DNA of 27,565 bases from an uncultured Oscillospiraceae bacterium (lineage in GTDB: Bacteria; Bacillota; Clostridia; Oscillospirales; Oscillospiraceae). Below are positions 16,124 to 24,031 of the stretch, in pieces (position 1 is the stretch's first letter; the number at the start of each line of letters is the position of its first letter). The DNA lies in NCBI GenBank assembly GCA_910585265.1, contig CAJUCA010000042.1, positions 1-27,565 of the forward strand, read 5' to 3'. Under the pieces are notes generated by a model. That model was not told the DNA's origin. It was given only the letters and a program-made list of their open reading frames with translations, and made no database searches. The position numbers and the translations under genes are program-made.

Positions 16124-17953
16124 TTACGCTTTCCCGCCCTTCAGGGCCTTCATCCGCTTTTCGTGGTTCAAAATCCGCTTGCGCAGGCGCAGGTTTTCCG
16201 GCGTGACCTCCAAAAGCTCGTCGTCCGCCAGGAACTCCAGGCACTGCTCCAGGCTCATGGACTTGGGGGGCACCAGCCGCAGGGCCTCGTCGCTGCCAGA
16301 GGCCCGCATATTGGTGAGCTGCTTCTTCTTGCACACGTTGACGGTGATGTCCTCCATCTTGGGGCACACCCCCACCACCATGCCCTCGTACACGGGCACA
16401 CCCGCGCCGATGAACAGCGCGCCCCGCTCCTGGGCGGCGAACAGGCCGTAGGTCACGGACTCGCCCGTCTCGTGGGCCACCAGGGAGCCGGTGTTCCGCC
16501 GCTGAATGTCCCCCTTGAAGGGGGCGTATTTCTCAAAGACGGAGGCCATGATGCCCTCGCCCTTGGTGTCGGTCAAAAACTCGTTGCGGTAGCCGAACAG
16601 GCCCCGGGAGGGCACCAGGAACTCCAGCTTGGTGCGGCTGCCGATGGGGTCCATGGACAGGAACTCGCCCTTCCGGCTGCCCAGCTTCTCCATGACGGCC
16701 CCCACGCAGTCGGCGGGCACGTCGATGACCACCCGCTCAATGGGTTCGCACTTTTTGCCCTCCACCTCCTGGTACACCACACGGGGGGGCGAGACCTGGA
16801 ACTCGTAGCCCTCCCGGCGCATGGTCTCGATGAGGATGGACAGGGACATCTCGCCCCGCCCGGCCACGTTGAAGGCGTCGGTGTAGTTCTCCATCTCCGT
16901 CACCCGCAGGGACACATCCTTCAGCGTCTCCCGGAACAGGCGGTCCCGGAGCTGGCGGCTGGTGACGTACTTGCCCTCCCGGCCCGCGAAGGGGGAGTCG
17001 TTGACGGAGAAGGTCATCTCCAGGGTGGGGGCGGAGATTTTCACAAATTCGATGGGCTCGGGGCTGGCGGTGGCGCATACCGTGTCCCCGATGGTGATAT
17101 CGCCGATGCCGCTCATGGCGATGATCTCGCCGGCCCTGGCCTCGGTGACGGGAGTGCGGGCCAGCCCGTCGAAGGTGTACAGGGCGGTGGCCTTGGCCTT
17201 CTTGGGGGGCTCGTCCTGCTTGTGGTAGTTGCAGACCACGATCTCCTGGTTCTGCTTCACCGTGCCCCGCTCAATGCGGCCCACGGCGATGCGGCCCACG
17301 AACTCGTTGTAGTCGATGGAGGACACCAGCATCTGGAAGGGGGCCTCCGGGTCGCAGTCCGGGGCGGGGATATAGTCCAGAATCGTCTCGAACAGGGGCA
17401 CCAGATCCGTCCCCGGATGGTCGGGGGAGTAGCTGGCGGTGCCCTGCCGCCCGGAGCAGAACAGGGTGGGGGACTCGAACTGCTCATCGGTGGCGTTCAG
17501 GTCCAGCAGCAGCTCCAGCACCTCGTCCATGACCTCGTGGATGCGCTGGTCGGGGCGGTCGATCTTGTTCACCACCACAATGACCTTATGGCCCAGCTCC
17601 AGGGCCTTGGACAGCACAAACCGGGTCTGGGGCATGGGGCCTTCCGCGGCGTCCACCAGCAGGATAACACCGTTCACCATTTTCAGGATGCGCTCCACCT
17701 CGCCGCCGAAGTCGGCGTGGCCCGGGGTGTCCACGATGTTGATCTTGGTGTCCTTATAGTGAACGGCGGTGTTTTTGGCCAGGATGGTGATGCCCCGCTC
17801 CCGCTCCAGGTCGTTGGAGTCCATCACCCGGTCCACGGTGGCCTGATTCTCCCGGTAGATGCCGCCCTGCTTCAGCATTTCGTCCACCAGAGTGGTCTTT
17901 CCGTGGTCCACGTGGGCGATGATGGCGATATTTCTCAGCTTTTCGTTCTTCAT
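16124..17953 (-). CDS. typA: translational GTPase TypA/BipA
   Basis: The 609-residue protein has the translation-factor GTPase motifs: G1 AHVDHGKTT, G2-region RERGITI, G3 DTPGH, G4 NKID, followed by EF-G-like domains and the TypA-specific C-terminal domain (about residues 480-609). Length matches the family (about 600-615). TypA/BipA is a ribosome-binding GTPase that assists 50S subunit assembly and stress or low-temperature growth. AGAAGG lies 8 bases before the ATG. A single-gene transcript is likely, with the promoter at 17999-18027 and the bidirectional terminator downstream. Confidence 0.97.
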   Translation of the reverse strand: MKNEKLRNIAIIAHVDHGKTTLVDEMLKQGGIYRENQATVDRVMDSNDLERERGITILAKNTAVHYKDTKINIVDTPGHADFGGEVERILKMVNGVILLVDAAEGPMPQTRFVLSKALELGHKVIVVVNKIDRPDQRIHEVMDEVLELLLDLNATDEQFESPTLFCSGRQGTASYSPDHPGTDLVPLFETILDYIPAPDCDPEAPFQMLVSSIDYNEFVGRIAVGRIERGTVKQNQEIVVCNYHKQDEPPKKAKATALYTFDGLARTPVTEARAGEIIAMSGIGDITIGDTVCATASPEPIEFVKISAPTLEMTFSVNDSPFAGREGKYVTSRQLRDRLFRETLKDVSLRVTEMENYTDAFNVAGRGEMSLSILIETMRREGYEFQVSPPRVVYQEVEGKKCEPIERVVIDVPADCVGAVMEKLGSRKGEFLSMDPIGSRTKLEFLVPSRGLFGYRNEFLTDTKGEGIMASVFEKYAPFKGDIQRRNTGSLVAHETGESVTYGLFAAQERGALFIGAGVPVYEGMVVGVCPKMEDITVNVCKKKQLTNMRASGSDEALRLVPPKSMSLEQCLEFLADDELLEVTPENLRLRKRILNHEKRMKALKGGKA

Positions 17954-17998
17954 ATGCGTACCTTCTCAATCTGGGATTTTCTCTAAACACGGTTTATT

Positions 17999-18027
17999 AT
18001 TATATCCCCCCTCGGCAGCAATTGCAA
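17999..18027 (-). promoter_or_regulatory. sigma-A promoter of typA
   Basis: On the minus strand, TTGCAA (18027-18022), 17 bases, perfect TATAAT (18004-17999). It gives a leader of about 40 bases before the typA ATG. Confidence 0.8.
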
Positions 18028-18078
18028 CAGTCGGAACGAAAGAATTCCGAAGTATTTTGAATTTTTTCTTGTGCCGCA

Positions 18079-18107
18079 TTGACAGGGCGGGGAAAATTGG
18101 GTACAAT
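18079..18107 (+). promoter_or_regulatory. promoter of tRNA-Arg
   Basis: Perfect TTGACA (18079-18084), 17 bases, TACAAT (18102-18107), ending 19 bases before the mature tRNA start. Confidence 0.88.
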
Positions 18108-18126
18108 AGTGTGGCTGTGATATTGT

Positions 18127-18203
18127 GCCCCGATAGCTCAGTTGGATAGAGCGTCCGCCTCCTAAGCGGAAGGCCGCTGGTTCGAATCCAGTTCGGGGTG
18201 CCA
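18127..18203 (+). tRNA. tRNA-Arg (anticodon CCU)
   Basis: A complete cloverleaf: acceptor GCCCCGA pairs with TCGGGGT (one G-U at the end), D-arm GCTCAGTTGGATAGAGC, anticodon stem TCCGC/GCGGA with loop CTCCTAA (anticodon CCT), T-arm GGTTCGAATCC, discriminator G and an encoded CCA (18201-18203). It reads AGG codons. It has its own promoter and terminator. Confidence 0.97.
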
Positions 18204-18236
18204 AAACGCCGATTTCTTCGTGATTTCGGCGTTTTT
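18203..18236 (+). terminator. intrinsic terminator after tRNA-Arg
   Basis: Stem AAAACGCCGA with TCGGCGTTTT, closed by a T-run ending at 18236, immediately after the tRNA CCA. Confidence 0.88.
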
Positions 18237-18256
18237 ACTTTTTGCAGGTCCTCTTT

Positions 18257-18347
18257 TCGACTTCCTGCTTCTCCAACGGTCCAAGCCGGGCTCCCTGCCC
18301 CGGGCCGCCAGCCCGTAGGCTTGGAGTTGAGGCAGGAGCGAAGCCTC
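18257..18347. other. long imperfect hairpin upstream of the ArsC-like gene
   Basis: An extended, interrupted stem: TTCCTGC/GCAGGAG at the base, CCAAC/GTTG in the middle, CCAAGCC/GGCTTGG and GGGCT/AGCCC near the top. It ends about 45 bases before the ArsC-like ATG. It could be a leader attenuator or an intergenic palindromic repeat. No known riboswitch class was recognised. Confidence 0.45.
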
Positions 18348-18392
18348 TCACAAAAAAATACCCAAACAATAATTTCCCAAGGAGGAACCGCC

Positions 18393-18752
18393 ATGCTGTT
18401 CATCGAATACCCCAAATGCACCACCTGCCAGAAGGCCCGGAAGTGGCTGGAGGCCCAGGGCGTCTCCCTCGAGACCCGCCACATCAAGGACAATCCGCCC
18501 ACCGCCGCCGAGCTGGGAGACTGGCACAGCCGCAGCGGCCTGCCGCTGAAAAGGTTCTTCAACACCAGCGGCCAGAAGTACAAGGAGCTGGGACTGAAGG
18601 ACAAGCTGCCCGGCATGGACGAGGCCGAGCAGCTTGCCCTGCTGGCCTCCGACGGGATGCTGGTGAAGCGGCCCATCCTGGTGGGGGACGATTTTGTGCT
18701 GGTTGGCTTCCGGGAGGCGGAGTGGACCGCCGCCCTGGGGACAAAAAAATAA
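18393..18752 (+). CDS. ArsC/Spx-family (YffB-like) thioredoxin-fold protein
   Basis: The 119-residue protein begins MLFIEYPKCTTCQKARKWLE with a CxxC at 9-12, contains the GLPLKRFFNTSG segment and the conserved RP in VKRPILV. This is the ArsC/Spx/YffB fold. Whether it reduces arsenate or is a regulator cannot be told from sequence; no ars genes are nearby. The frame is open upstream through the tRNA terminator, but AAGGAGG eight bases before ATG 18393 and the family N-terminus fix the start. The aldo/keto reductase gene follows after 20 bases. Confidence 0.9.
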   Translation: MLFIEYPKCTTCQKARKWLEAQGVSLETRHIKDNPPTAAELGDWHSRSGLPLKRFFNTSGQKYKELGLKDKLPGMDEAEQLALLASDGMLVKRPILVGDDFVLVGFREAEWTAALGTKK

Positions 18753-18772
18753 CTGGAAGAGGAGCTGGAACT

Positions 18773-19930
18773 ATGAAATACCGCAGATTGGGCAGGACCG
18801 GGCTGATGGTCAGCGAGATCGGCTTCGGCGCGGAGTGGATGGAGCGGCACACCGCCGAGGAGTGCAGGGCGGTGCTGGATCGGGCGGAGGAGCTGGGCAT
18901 CAACATTCTGGACTGCTGGATGTCCAACCCGGAGGTGCGCTCCAGCCTGGGGCAGGCCCTGGCGGGACGGCGGGAACGCTGGTACATCCAGGGGCACGTC
19001 GGCTCCACCTGGCAGGACGGGCAGTATGTCCGTACCCGGGACGTGGACAAGTGCAGGGCGGCCTTTGAGGATCTGCTGGCCCGCCTGCAAACGGATTACA
19101 TCGACCTGGGGATGATCCACTTTGTCGATACGGAGGGCGACTGGGGCACCGCCATGAACGGCCCCTTCCTGGACTATGTGAAGGAGCTGAAGGCCGCCGG
19201 GACCATCCGACACATCGGCATGAGCACCCACAACCCCGCCATGGCGAAGAAGGCGGTGGAGAGCGGCCTTGTGGAGATGCTACTGTTCAGCGTCAACCCG
19301 GCCTTTGATATGCACCCGTCCACCGACGACCTGGATACCTACTTCAACTGGGACAATTACCAGGCGGATTGGGGCGGCATCGACCCCCAGCGTTCCGAGC
19401 TGTACCGTTTGTGTGAGCAGAACGACGTGGGGATCACCGTCATGAAGCCCTATGCCGGAGGGCGGCTGTTCGACGAGCAGCGTTCCCCCTTCGGCGTGCC
19501 CCTTACCCCGGTGCAGTGCATCCACTACTGCCTGACCCGGCCCGCCGTGGCGTCGGTGCTGGCGGGGTACGACACCCCCGAGCACGTGGAGCAGGCCGTG
19601 GCCTACGAGACGGCGGGGGAGGCGGAAAAGGACTATGCCAGCGTGCTGGCCCGCGCGCCCAGGCATACCTTTGGGCAGGGGGAGTGCACCTACTGCGGCC
19701 ACTGCCGTCCCTGCCCGGTGCATATCGACATTGCCATGGTAAATAAATACTACGACCTGGCCTCCATGCAGGCGGATGTGCCCGCCTCGGTCCGTGCTCA
19801 CTACGAGGCGTTGGAGCACCGGGCGGACCAGTGCTCCGGCTGCAAGGGCTGCGAGAGCCGCTGTCCCTTTGGGGTGAAGGTGGCGGAGCGGATGGTGAAA
19901 ACGGCGGAGCTGTTCCGGGCGGAGCGGTAA
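18773..19930 (+). CDS. ferredoxin-type aldo/keto reductase with altered active site
   Basis: The 385-residue protein has an N-terminal aldo/keto reductase barrel (MKYRRLGRTGLMVSEIGFGAE, DYIDLGMIH) and a C-terminal bacterial-ferredoxin-like part with two CxxCxxCxxxCP clusters (CTYCGHCRPCP about 325-335 and CSGCKGCESRCP about 354-365), expected to bind two [4Fe-4S]. Of the usual Asp-Tyr-Lys-His tetrad, D47 and H116 are present, but the Tyr position is N52 and the Lys position is H75, so classical carbonyl reduction is doubtful. Such Fe-S members are usually cytoplasmic, oxygen-sensitive and of unknown substrate. AGAGGAG precedes the ATG. It is likely co-transcribed with the ArsC-like gene. Confidence 0.88.
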   Translation: MKYRRLGRTGLMVSEIGFGAEWMERHTAEECRAVLDRAEELGINILDCWMSNPEVRSSLGQALAGRRERWYIQGHVGSTWQDGQYVRTRDVDKCRAAFEDLLARLQTDYIDLGMIHFVDTEGDWGTAMNGPFLDYVKELKAAGTIRHIGMSTHNPAMAKKAVESGLVEMLLFSVNPAFDMHPSTDDLDTYFNWDNYQADWGGIDPQRSELYRLCEQNDVGITVMKPYAGGRLFDEQRSPFGVPLTPVQCIHYCLTRPAVASVLAGYDTPEHVEQAVAYETAGEAEKDYASVLARAPRHTFGQGECTYCGHCRPCPVHIDIAMVNKYYDLASMQADVPASVRAHYEALEHRADQCSGCKGCESRCPFGVKVAERMVKTAELFRAER

Positions 19931-19940
19931 GCCGCCCCTG

Positions 19941-21293
19941 TCAGGCGTCCCTGCCGAGCACCCGCCGGGACACGAAAAAGTAGCTGAGCACCAGCACCAC
20001 ATCCGCCCCCAGCCATGCGGCGGGCTCGGCGAAAAAGAGCCCGATCTCCCCCACTGCCCCGGGCAGGCGCAGGGCGGTGGCGGTGCGCATGACAAACTCC
20101 ACCACTCCGGACGCCATGGGCAGGGCGGTATTTCCCATCCCCTGGACCACGGAGCGCATGACATGGAGGACGTACAGCACGGGCAGGGCGGTGCTCATGA
20201 CGGCCAGGTAAAAATAGGCGATGTCCATGGTCTGGGCCACCTCCTCCGGGGTGCCGGAGATGAACCAGCTCAGGATCACCCGCCCCAGCAGCAGCATGAC
20301 GGCGGCGATCACCACCGACGTTCCCAGGGCGATGACCAGGGCGGAGCGCACCCCCTGCCGGATGCGGCGGTACTGCTTCGCCCCCAGGTTCTGGCCCACG
20401 TAGGTGATCATGGCGTAGCCGTAGGAGGTGGCGGCGATCTCCAGCACGCCGTACAGCTTGTTGGTGGCGGTGAAGCCCGCGATGAACAGCACGCCGTAGG
20501 TGTTGACCACGAACTGGACGATCATGCCGCCCACGCCGATGATGCAGTTTTGGAAGGCCATGGGGAAGCCAAGCCCCAGCAGCTGAAGGGTCCGCTGGCC
20601 TTGGAGCCGGAAATTCGCCCGCTTCAGGCGCAGGATTTCCAGCTTCCCGATGTGGTACAGGCAGAACAGGCCGGACACCAGCTGGGCGATGAGGGTGGCC
20701 GCCGCCGCCCCGCCGATGCCCCACTGGAACACCATGACAAAGAGAATGTCCAGCACGATATTGGTGAGGGAGGCCACCACCATGGCCTGCAAAGGCGTTT
20801 TTCCGTCCCCCAGGGAGCGCAGGATGCAGGCCAGCAGGTTGTAGGCCATGACGATGGGGATGCCCAGGAACATGATCCGCAGATAGAGCAGGGTTCCGGG
20901 CAGGATGTCCGCCGGGGTCCGCAGCAGGGTCAGCACCGGGAGGGCGGCCCCCTGGCCCGCCCCCACCAGCAGCAGGGCGAACAGCGCGGACAGCACGGCG
21001 GATTCGCCGATGACGTCCCGGAGCCGGTCATGCTCCCCCGCGCCGAACTCCCGGGCCATGAGGATGCCGAAGCCCTGGGTGAACCCCTGGATAATACCCA
21101 GCATCATCCAGTTCAGCCAGTCCGCCGCCCCCAACGCCGCCAGCGCGGACACGCCCAAATATTTCCCCACCACCATGGTGTCCACCACGGTGTAGAGCTG
21201 CTGAAACACATTGCCCACCATGAGGGGCAGCGCGAAGGAGAAGATTAACCGGGAGGGCTTCCCCTCCGTCATGCTCTGAATACGGACCGCCAT
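19941..21293 (-). CDS. MATE-family efflux transporter
   Basis: The 450-residue protein has about twelve hydrophobic helices in two MATE repeats, with PLMVGNVFQQLYTVVDTMVVGKYLG in the first helix pair and an equivalent GFPMAFQNCIIGVGGMIVQFVVN at the start of the second half. These proteins export organic cations or toxic compounds, driven by Na+ or H+. The open frame extends 40 codons upstream, but ATG 21293 (MAVRIQSMTEGKPSR) gives the family N-terminus and has AGGACGGG upstream. It converges on the aldo/keto reductase gene with only 10 bases between stops. Confidence 0.93.
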   Translation of the reverse strand: MAVRIQSMTEGKPSRLIFSFALPLMVGNVFQQLYTVVDTMVVGKYLGVSALAALGAADWLNWMMLGIIQGFTQGFGILMAREFGAGEHDRLRDVIGESAVLSALFALLLVGAGQGAALPVLTLLRTPADILPGTLLYLRIMFLGIPIVMAYNLLACILRSLGDGKTPLQAMVVASLTNIVLDILFVMVFQWGIGGAAAATLIAQLVSGLFCLYHIGKLEILRLKRANFRLQGQRTLQLLGLGFPMAFQNCIIGVGGMIVQFVVNTYGVLFIAGFTATNKLYGVLEIAATSYGYAMITYVGQNLGAKQYRRIRQGVRSALVIALGTSVVIAAVMLLLGRVILSWFISGTPEEVAQTMDIAYFYLAVMSTALPVLYVLHVMRSVVQGMGNTALPMASGVVEFVMRTATALRLPGAVGEIGLFFAEPAAWLGADVVLVLSYFFVSRRVLGRDA

Positions 21294-21437
21294 AGTGTTC
21301 CCGTCCTGTTCTTTGTCGTTTTGGGCTGTCCCGTCCAATTTGGCGCGGGTTTCGCCCGGTCCTGTGATCTTTTGCCGCCGGAGGCGGTGTTTTCCCATCT
21401 GCGGGTCCGGCACAGCGGGCGGCAGATGGAGGCGAAG

Positions 21438-21496
21438 AAATTCCCTGCATAGCTCAGTTTTCGGCGGGGCCGGAAATTGCGCGGTGCAGGGAATTT
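21438..21496. terminator. bidirectional terminator-like hairpin at the left island edge
   Basis: A perfect 12-bp stem AAATTCCCTGCA/TGCAGGGAATTT (21438-21449 with 21485-21496) with a 35-base loop; the plus strand runs into TTTTT. It lies between the MATE leader and the AT-richer island and may end the island transcript. Confidence 0.6.
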
Positions 21497-21501
21497 TTCA
21501 C

Positions 21502-21527
21502 TGGCTTACCACTACGAAATCACTATT
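21502..21527 (+). repeat. 26-bp direct repeat, left copy
   Basis: TGGCTTACCACTAC followed by twelve further bases; 23 of 26 positions match the copy at 26924-26949, in the same orientation. A candidate attachment-site or ancestral duplication at the left edge of the island. Confidence 0.6.
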
Positions 21528-21633
21528 GCGGGAGACACTACAGAATGATAAGTTTCAAGCAGTTTTTGAATGACGGACTATTGGAATGAGGAAGCGCAGG
21601 AACTTGTTGTTCAGAACATCAGCATCATTACAA

Positions 21634-24027
21634 TTACAGAATCTTCCTTCGGTATTGTTCCACCAAATCACTACAAGCAGGAACGGAGAGATCCAACTCC
21701 TCCCGCGCCAAGGCACGGAATGCCGAGCGAAGCCTGTCCAGAGACTTCATCTGGATTTTGTCGACGCTGTTCTTCATCTGGGCATAGCAAAAGCGAAGAT
21801 ATTCCGTCAACAAGCGAATACTTTCGATCTTGTGGTAGTTGGTGGTTATCACATTGGCCTCCTGCTCGGTCATCTGCTCATCTGTGTAGAAGAAGCGGAA
21901 GCACTGGTGGATATCCTCCACGAACGATGCCAGATCCGATGGAGGATGGGCAAAGATCTGTTGGAGCTGCCCGGGGAAGCAAATATTCAGTATGATCGTC
22001 CAGCGCTCTACGTTCCGATAATATGAGGGGCCCTTTTCGTAGGAGCGCTCGAACAGCTGGTTTTCCCGGCCATTCAGCCATAGATATTCTTTGGGGCTCA
22101 GCTCCAAGATGAAAATGGCGGTTTCATCGGCGTAGCATTCCTTAAAGAGGTATTTGAAATCCTCCATGACCTGGTAGAAAAGCGCCTGAGGCTTCTTGGG
22201 ACAGCGGTGTATGGCGTTTTTTACCTCTTGAAGTTTGAGCTGGCACTGAAGCGGCGCCCCCCACTGGTCGGGGGCGTGACGACGGAACTCCAAATCCATC
22301 CACTTCTGAACCACGGTAGCATCAAGCAACAGTTGGCCAGTCTGCCGGACAGTTTCCCGCTCCAACGTGTCCAGGTATTCCAACCGTTGCAGCTCTGGAG
22401 TGGACAGATCCTGTTGGATACGGCTCAATGTTTCCGGTTGCACCATCATCAGCTCTGCGCCCAGCTCCCGTGCGCAGATAGCCAGGTATTTTTGAGAGCG
22501 CAGTTGTCGTAGCCGCCAGCCATCTCCGGAAAAATGGCTAATTTCGTGGGTGAGGTGGCACAGTACCTGGAAGGGTTGGTACAGCATGGCAATGGGGACA
22601 TCCACATAGAGCAGACGGTCGCAAGGCGGCTCCTCATCGAAAACCTTCTCCACTTTAATCCGGCGGCAGAGCTTGGGGGCTAGCATGAGGGAAAACTTAC
22701 ACGAAGGCTCGGAACCCATCTGCATGATCTGCCCGGCCTGAGTGGTAAAGGCGAGGTAAAATTCCAGCAGGCTGGAGGGAATGTCGCACAAGGCAGGGCT
22801 GAAACCGGGCTGCTGGGAGAATCGTCCGTCGGTGCGCAACACCTTATCCATCAGGCTCTCCCAGCCCCGGAGGAAGCGCATCACACCTTGAAGGCGCTGG
22901 CTGGACATAACCCTGCATTCCTCATCCCCCAACTTGTTGCAAAACAGGGAAACAGCGTCCAGCATCAGATAGCAGAATCCATCCGCTACGGTGTTTCGGC
23001 TCAGATCCAGCAGAGCGTTCAGCAATTCCCCCGCCGTTTTTAACCAAGGGGTATCCAAATCTCCCCCCCAATCCCTCGTCTTCACCAGATACTGGAAATC
23101 CTGCATCAACTGCTGACAGCGCTTGGTAAGGGGGGATTCGGCCCGTTGTTCGCTGGCTGCCGGTTGCATGGGGGCACCCAGGTGGGTCTCACAACACAAA
23201 AATGCCTGCTGAAACTGCTCGCGATATTCCTTGTTCTCCAACCGAGAACAAAGCAGCCGACGCAACTCAAGGGTTGTCCAGTGCTCCTGCATCCAAGTCA
23301 AATCTTCAATTCCAGCGGTGAATGAGGGCTGACCCGAAGGTAACGGGAACTTCGCAAAGAATGCGCTGGCAAGCCCTGCGCTACGCACGACATAACGGCC
23401 CATGGTAAGCGGCAGTTCCTCCCTCTCAATCCTAGGAGCATCTGCCTTCTCTCGGATGGAGTCAGCCAAGATGGTAGGGACGGTGTGCAAATCGCCCACC
23501 ATTGGAGCACAGTAGAGGCATTGTACTGCATCCAAAATGGCACGGATAGAATTGCACTTCCAGAGAACCACCAAGTCACTGAGCGTGATAGAATGGTAAA
23601 TGCGGAAATACAACGGGGCAGCAGCTTTGGACTGGTCACCCAGCTTCTGTCGCAGATGCTCCTCCACCTTGGTCCTGAGAGTCTCCGACTCCTGGTGGAA
23701 AGGCTTGCCTTGGAGTAGCGTCACGAACAAATAAGGAGACGGGATGCTCAAAAAATTTGTCTCGGATTCATCCTCGGATGAAAAGTGAGAGATATGGATT
23801 GGGTGAAGATAAAACCGTCCATCATTCCGCATGGTTTCCTGCACATTGTTTTGATATGCCCGTTCCAGCCAATGCGCCTCGCCGGAGGGGAGCGGATATA
23901 TCTGGAGCGTATCCAGATACCCTAAGGCAATCCAGAGCGGAGCATGCCCCGGCTCCGTCTCTAAAGTGCTAGGCTCCTGTGTGAGCGCTTTGCCAAATCG
24001 GAGCACCAGATGTTCCATTTGCTTCAT
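21634..24027 (-). CDS. putative gluzincin metalloprotease, uncharacterised
   Basis: I do not recognise this 797-residue family. Residues 490-500 read CHLTHEISHFS, an HExxH zinc motif (H494, E495, H498) preceded by hydrophobic residues. About 130 residues later, 630-637 read ECYADETA, which fits the ExxADxxA third-ligand motif of M48-type gluzincins (E630, with D634 in the supporting position). The N-terminal 450 residues and C-terminal 100 residues are mostly helical and show no other motif; no signal peptide or membrane segment is visible. The ATG at 24027 is chosen from AGAGAGG upstream and from tight coupling (4 bases) to the stop of the membrane-protein gene. It is likely a cytoplasmic effector acting with that protein. 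HExxH alone can also occur in non-peptidase metalloenzymes. Confidence 0.68.
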   Translation of the reverse strand: MKQMEHLVLRFGKALTQEPSTLETEPGHAPLWIALGYLDTLQIYPLPSGEAHWLERAYQNNVQETMRNDGRFYLHPIHISHFSSEDESETNFLSIPSPYLFVTLLQGKPFHQESETLRTKVEEHLRQKLGDQSKAAAPLYFRIYHSITLSDLVVLWKCNSIRAILDAVQCLYCAPMVGDLHTVPTILADSIREKADAPRIEREELPLTMGRYVVRSAGLASAFFAKFPLPSGQPSFTAGIEDLTWMQEHWTTLELRRLLCSRLENKEYREQFQQAFLCCETHLGAPMQPAASEQRAESPLTKRCQQLMQDFQYLVKTRDWGGDLDTPWLKTAGELLNALLDLSRNTVADGFCYLMLDAVSLFCNKLGDEECRVMSSQRLQGVMRFLRGWESLMDKVLRTDGRFSQQPGFSPALCDIPSSLLEFYLAFTTQAGQIMQMGSEPSCKFSLMLAPKLCRRIKVEKVFDEEPPCDRLLYVDVPIAMLYQPFQVLCHLTHEISHFSGDGWRLRQLRSQKYLAICARELGAELMMVQPETLSRIQQDLSTPELQRLEYLDTLERETVRQTGQLLLDATVVQKWMDLEFRRHAPDQWGAPLQCQLKLQEVKNAIHRCPKKPQALFYQVMEDFKYLFKECYADETAIFILELSPKEYLWLNGRENQLFERSYEKGPSYYRNVERWTIILNICFPGQLQQIFAHPPSDLASFVEDIHQCFRFFYTDEQMTEQEANVITTNYHKIESIRLLTEYLRFCYAQMKNSVDKIQMKSLDRLRSAFRALAREELDLSVPACSDLVEQYRRKIL

Positions 24028-24031
24028 GGGA

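Noticed and set aside
18127..18203. tRNA-Arg as an integration site for a genomic island
   Set aside because: The tRNA is intact, has its own terminator, and the following genes are GC-rich housekeeping-like. No repeat of the tRNA 3' end was seen downstream in the window.
21634..24027. Assignment to the HExxH peptide-modification (beta-hydroxylase) family of RiPP clusters
   Set aside because: Only the HExxH is shared. The ExxADxxA motif and absence of other RiPP enzymes fit a gluzincin better, although the adjacent small protein kept the idea open.
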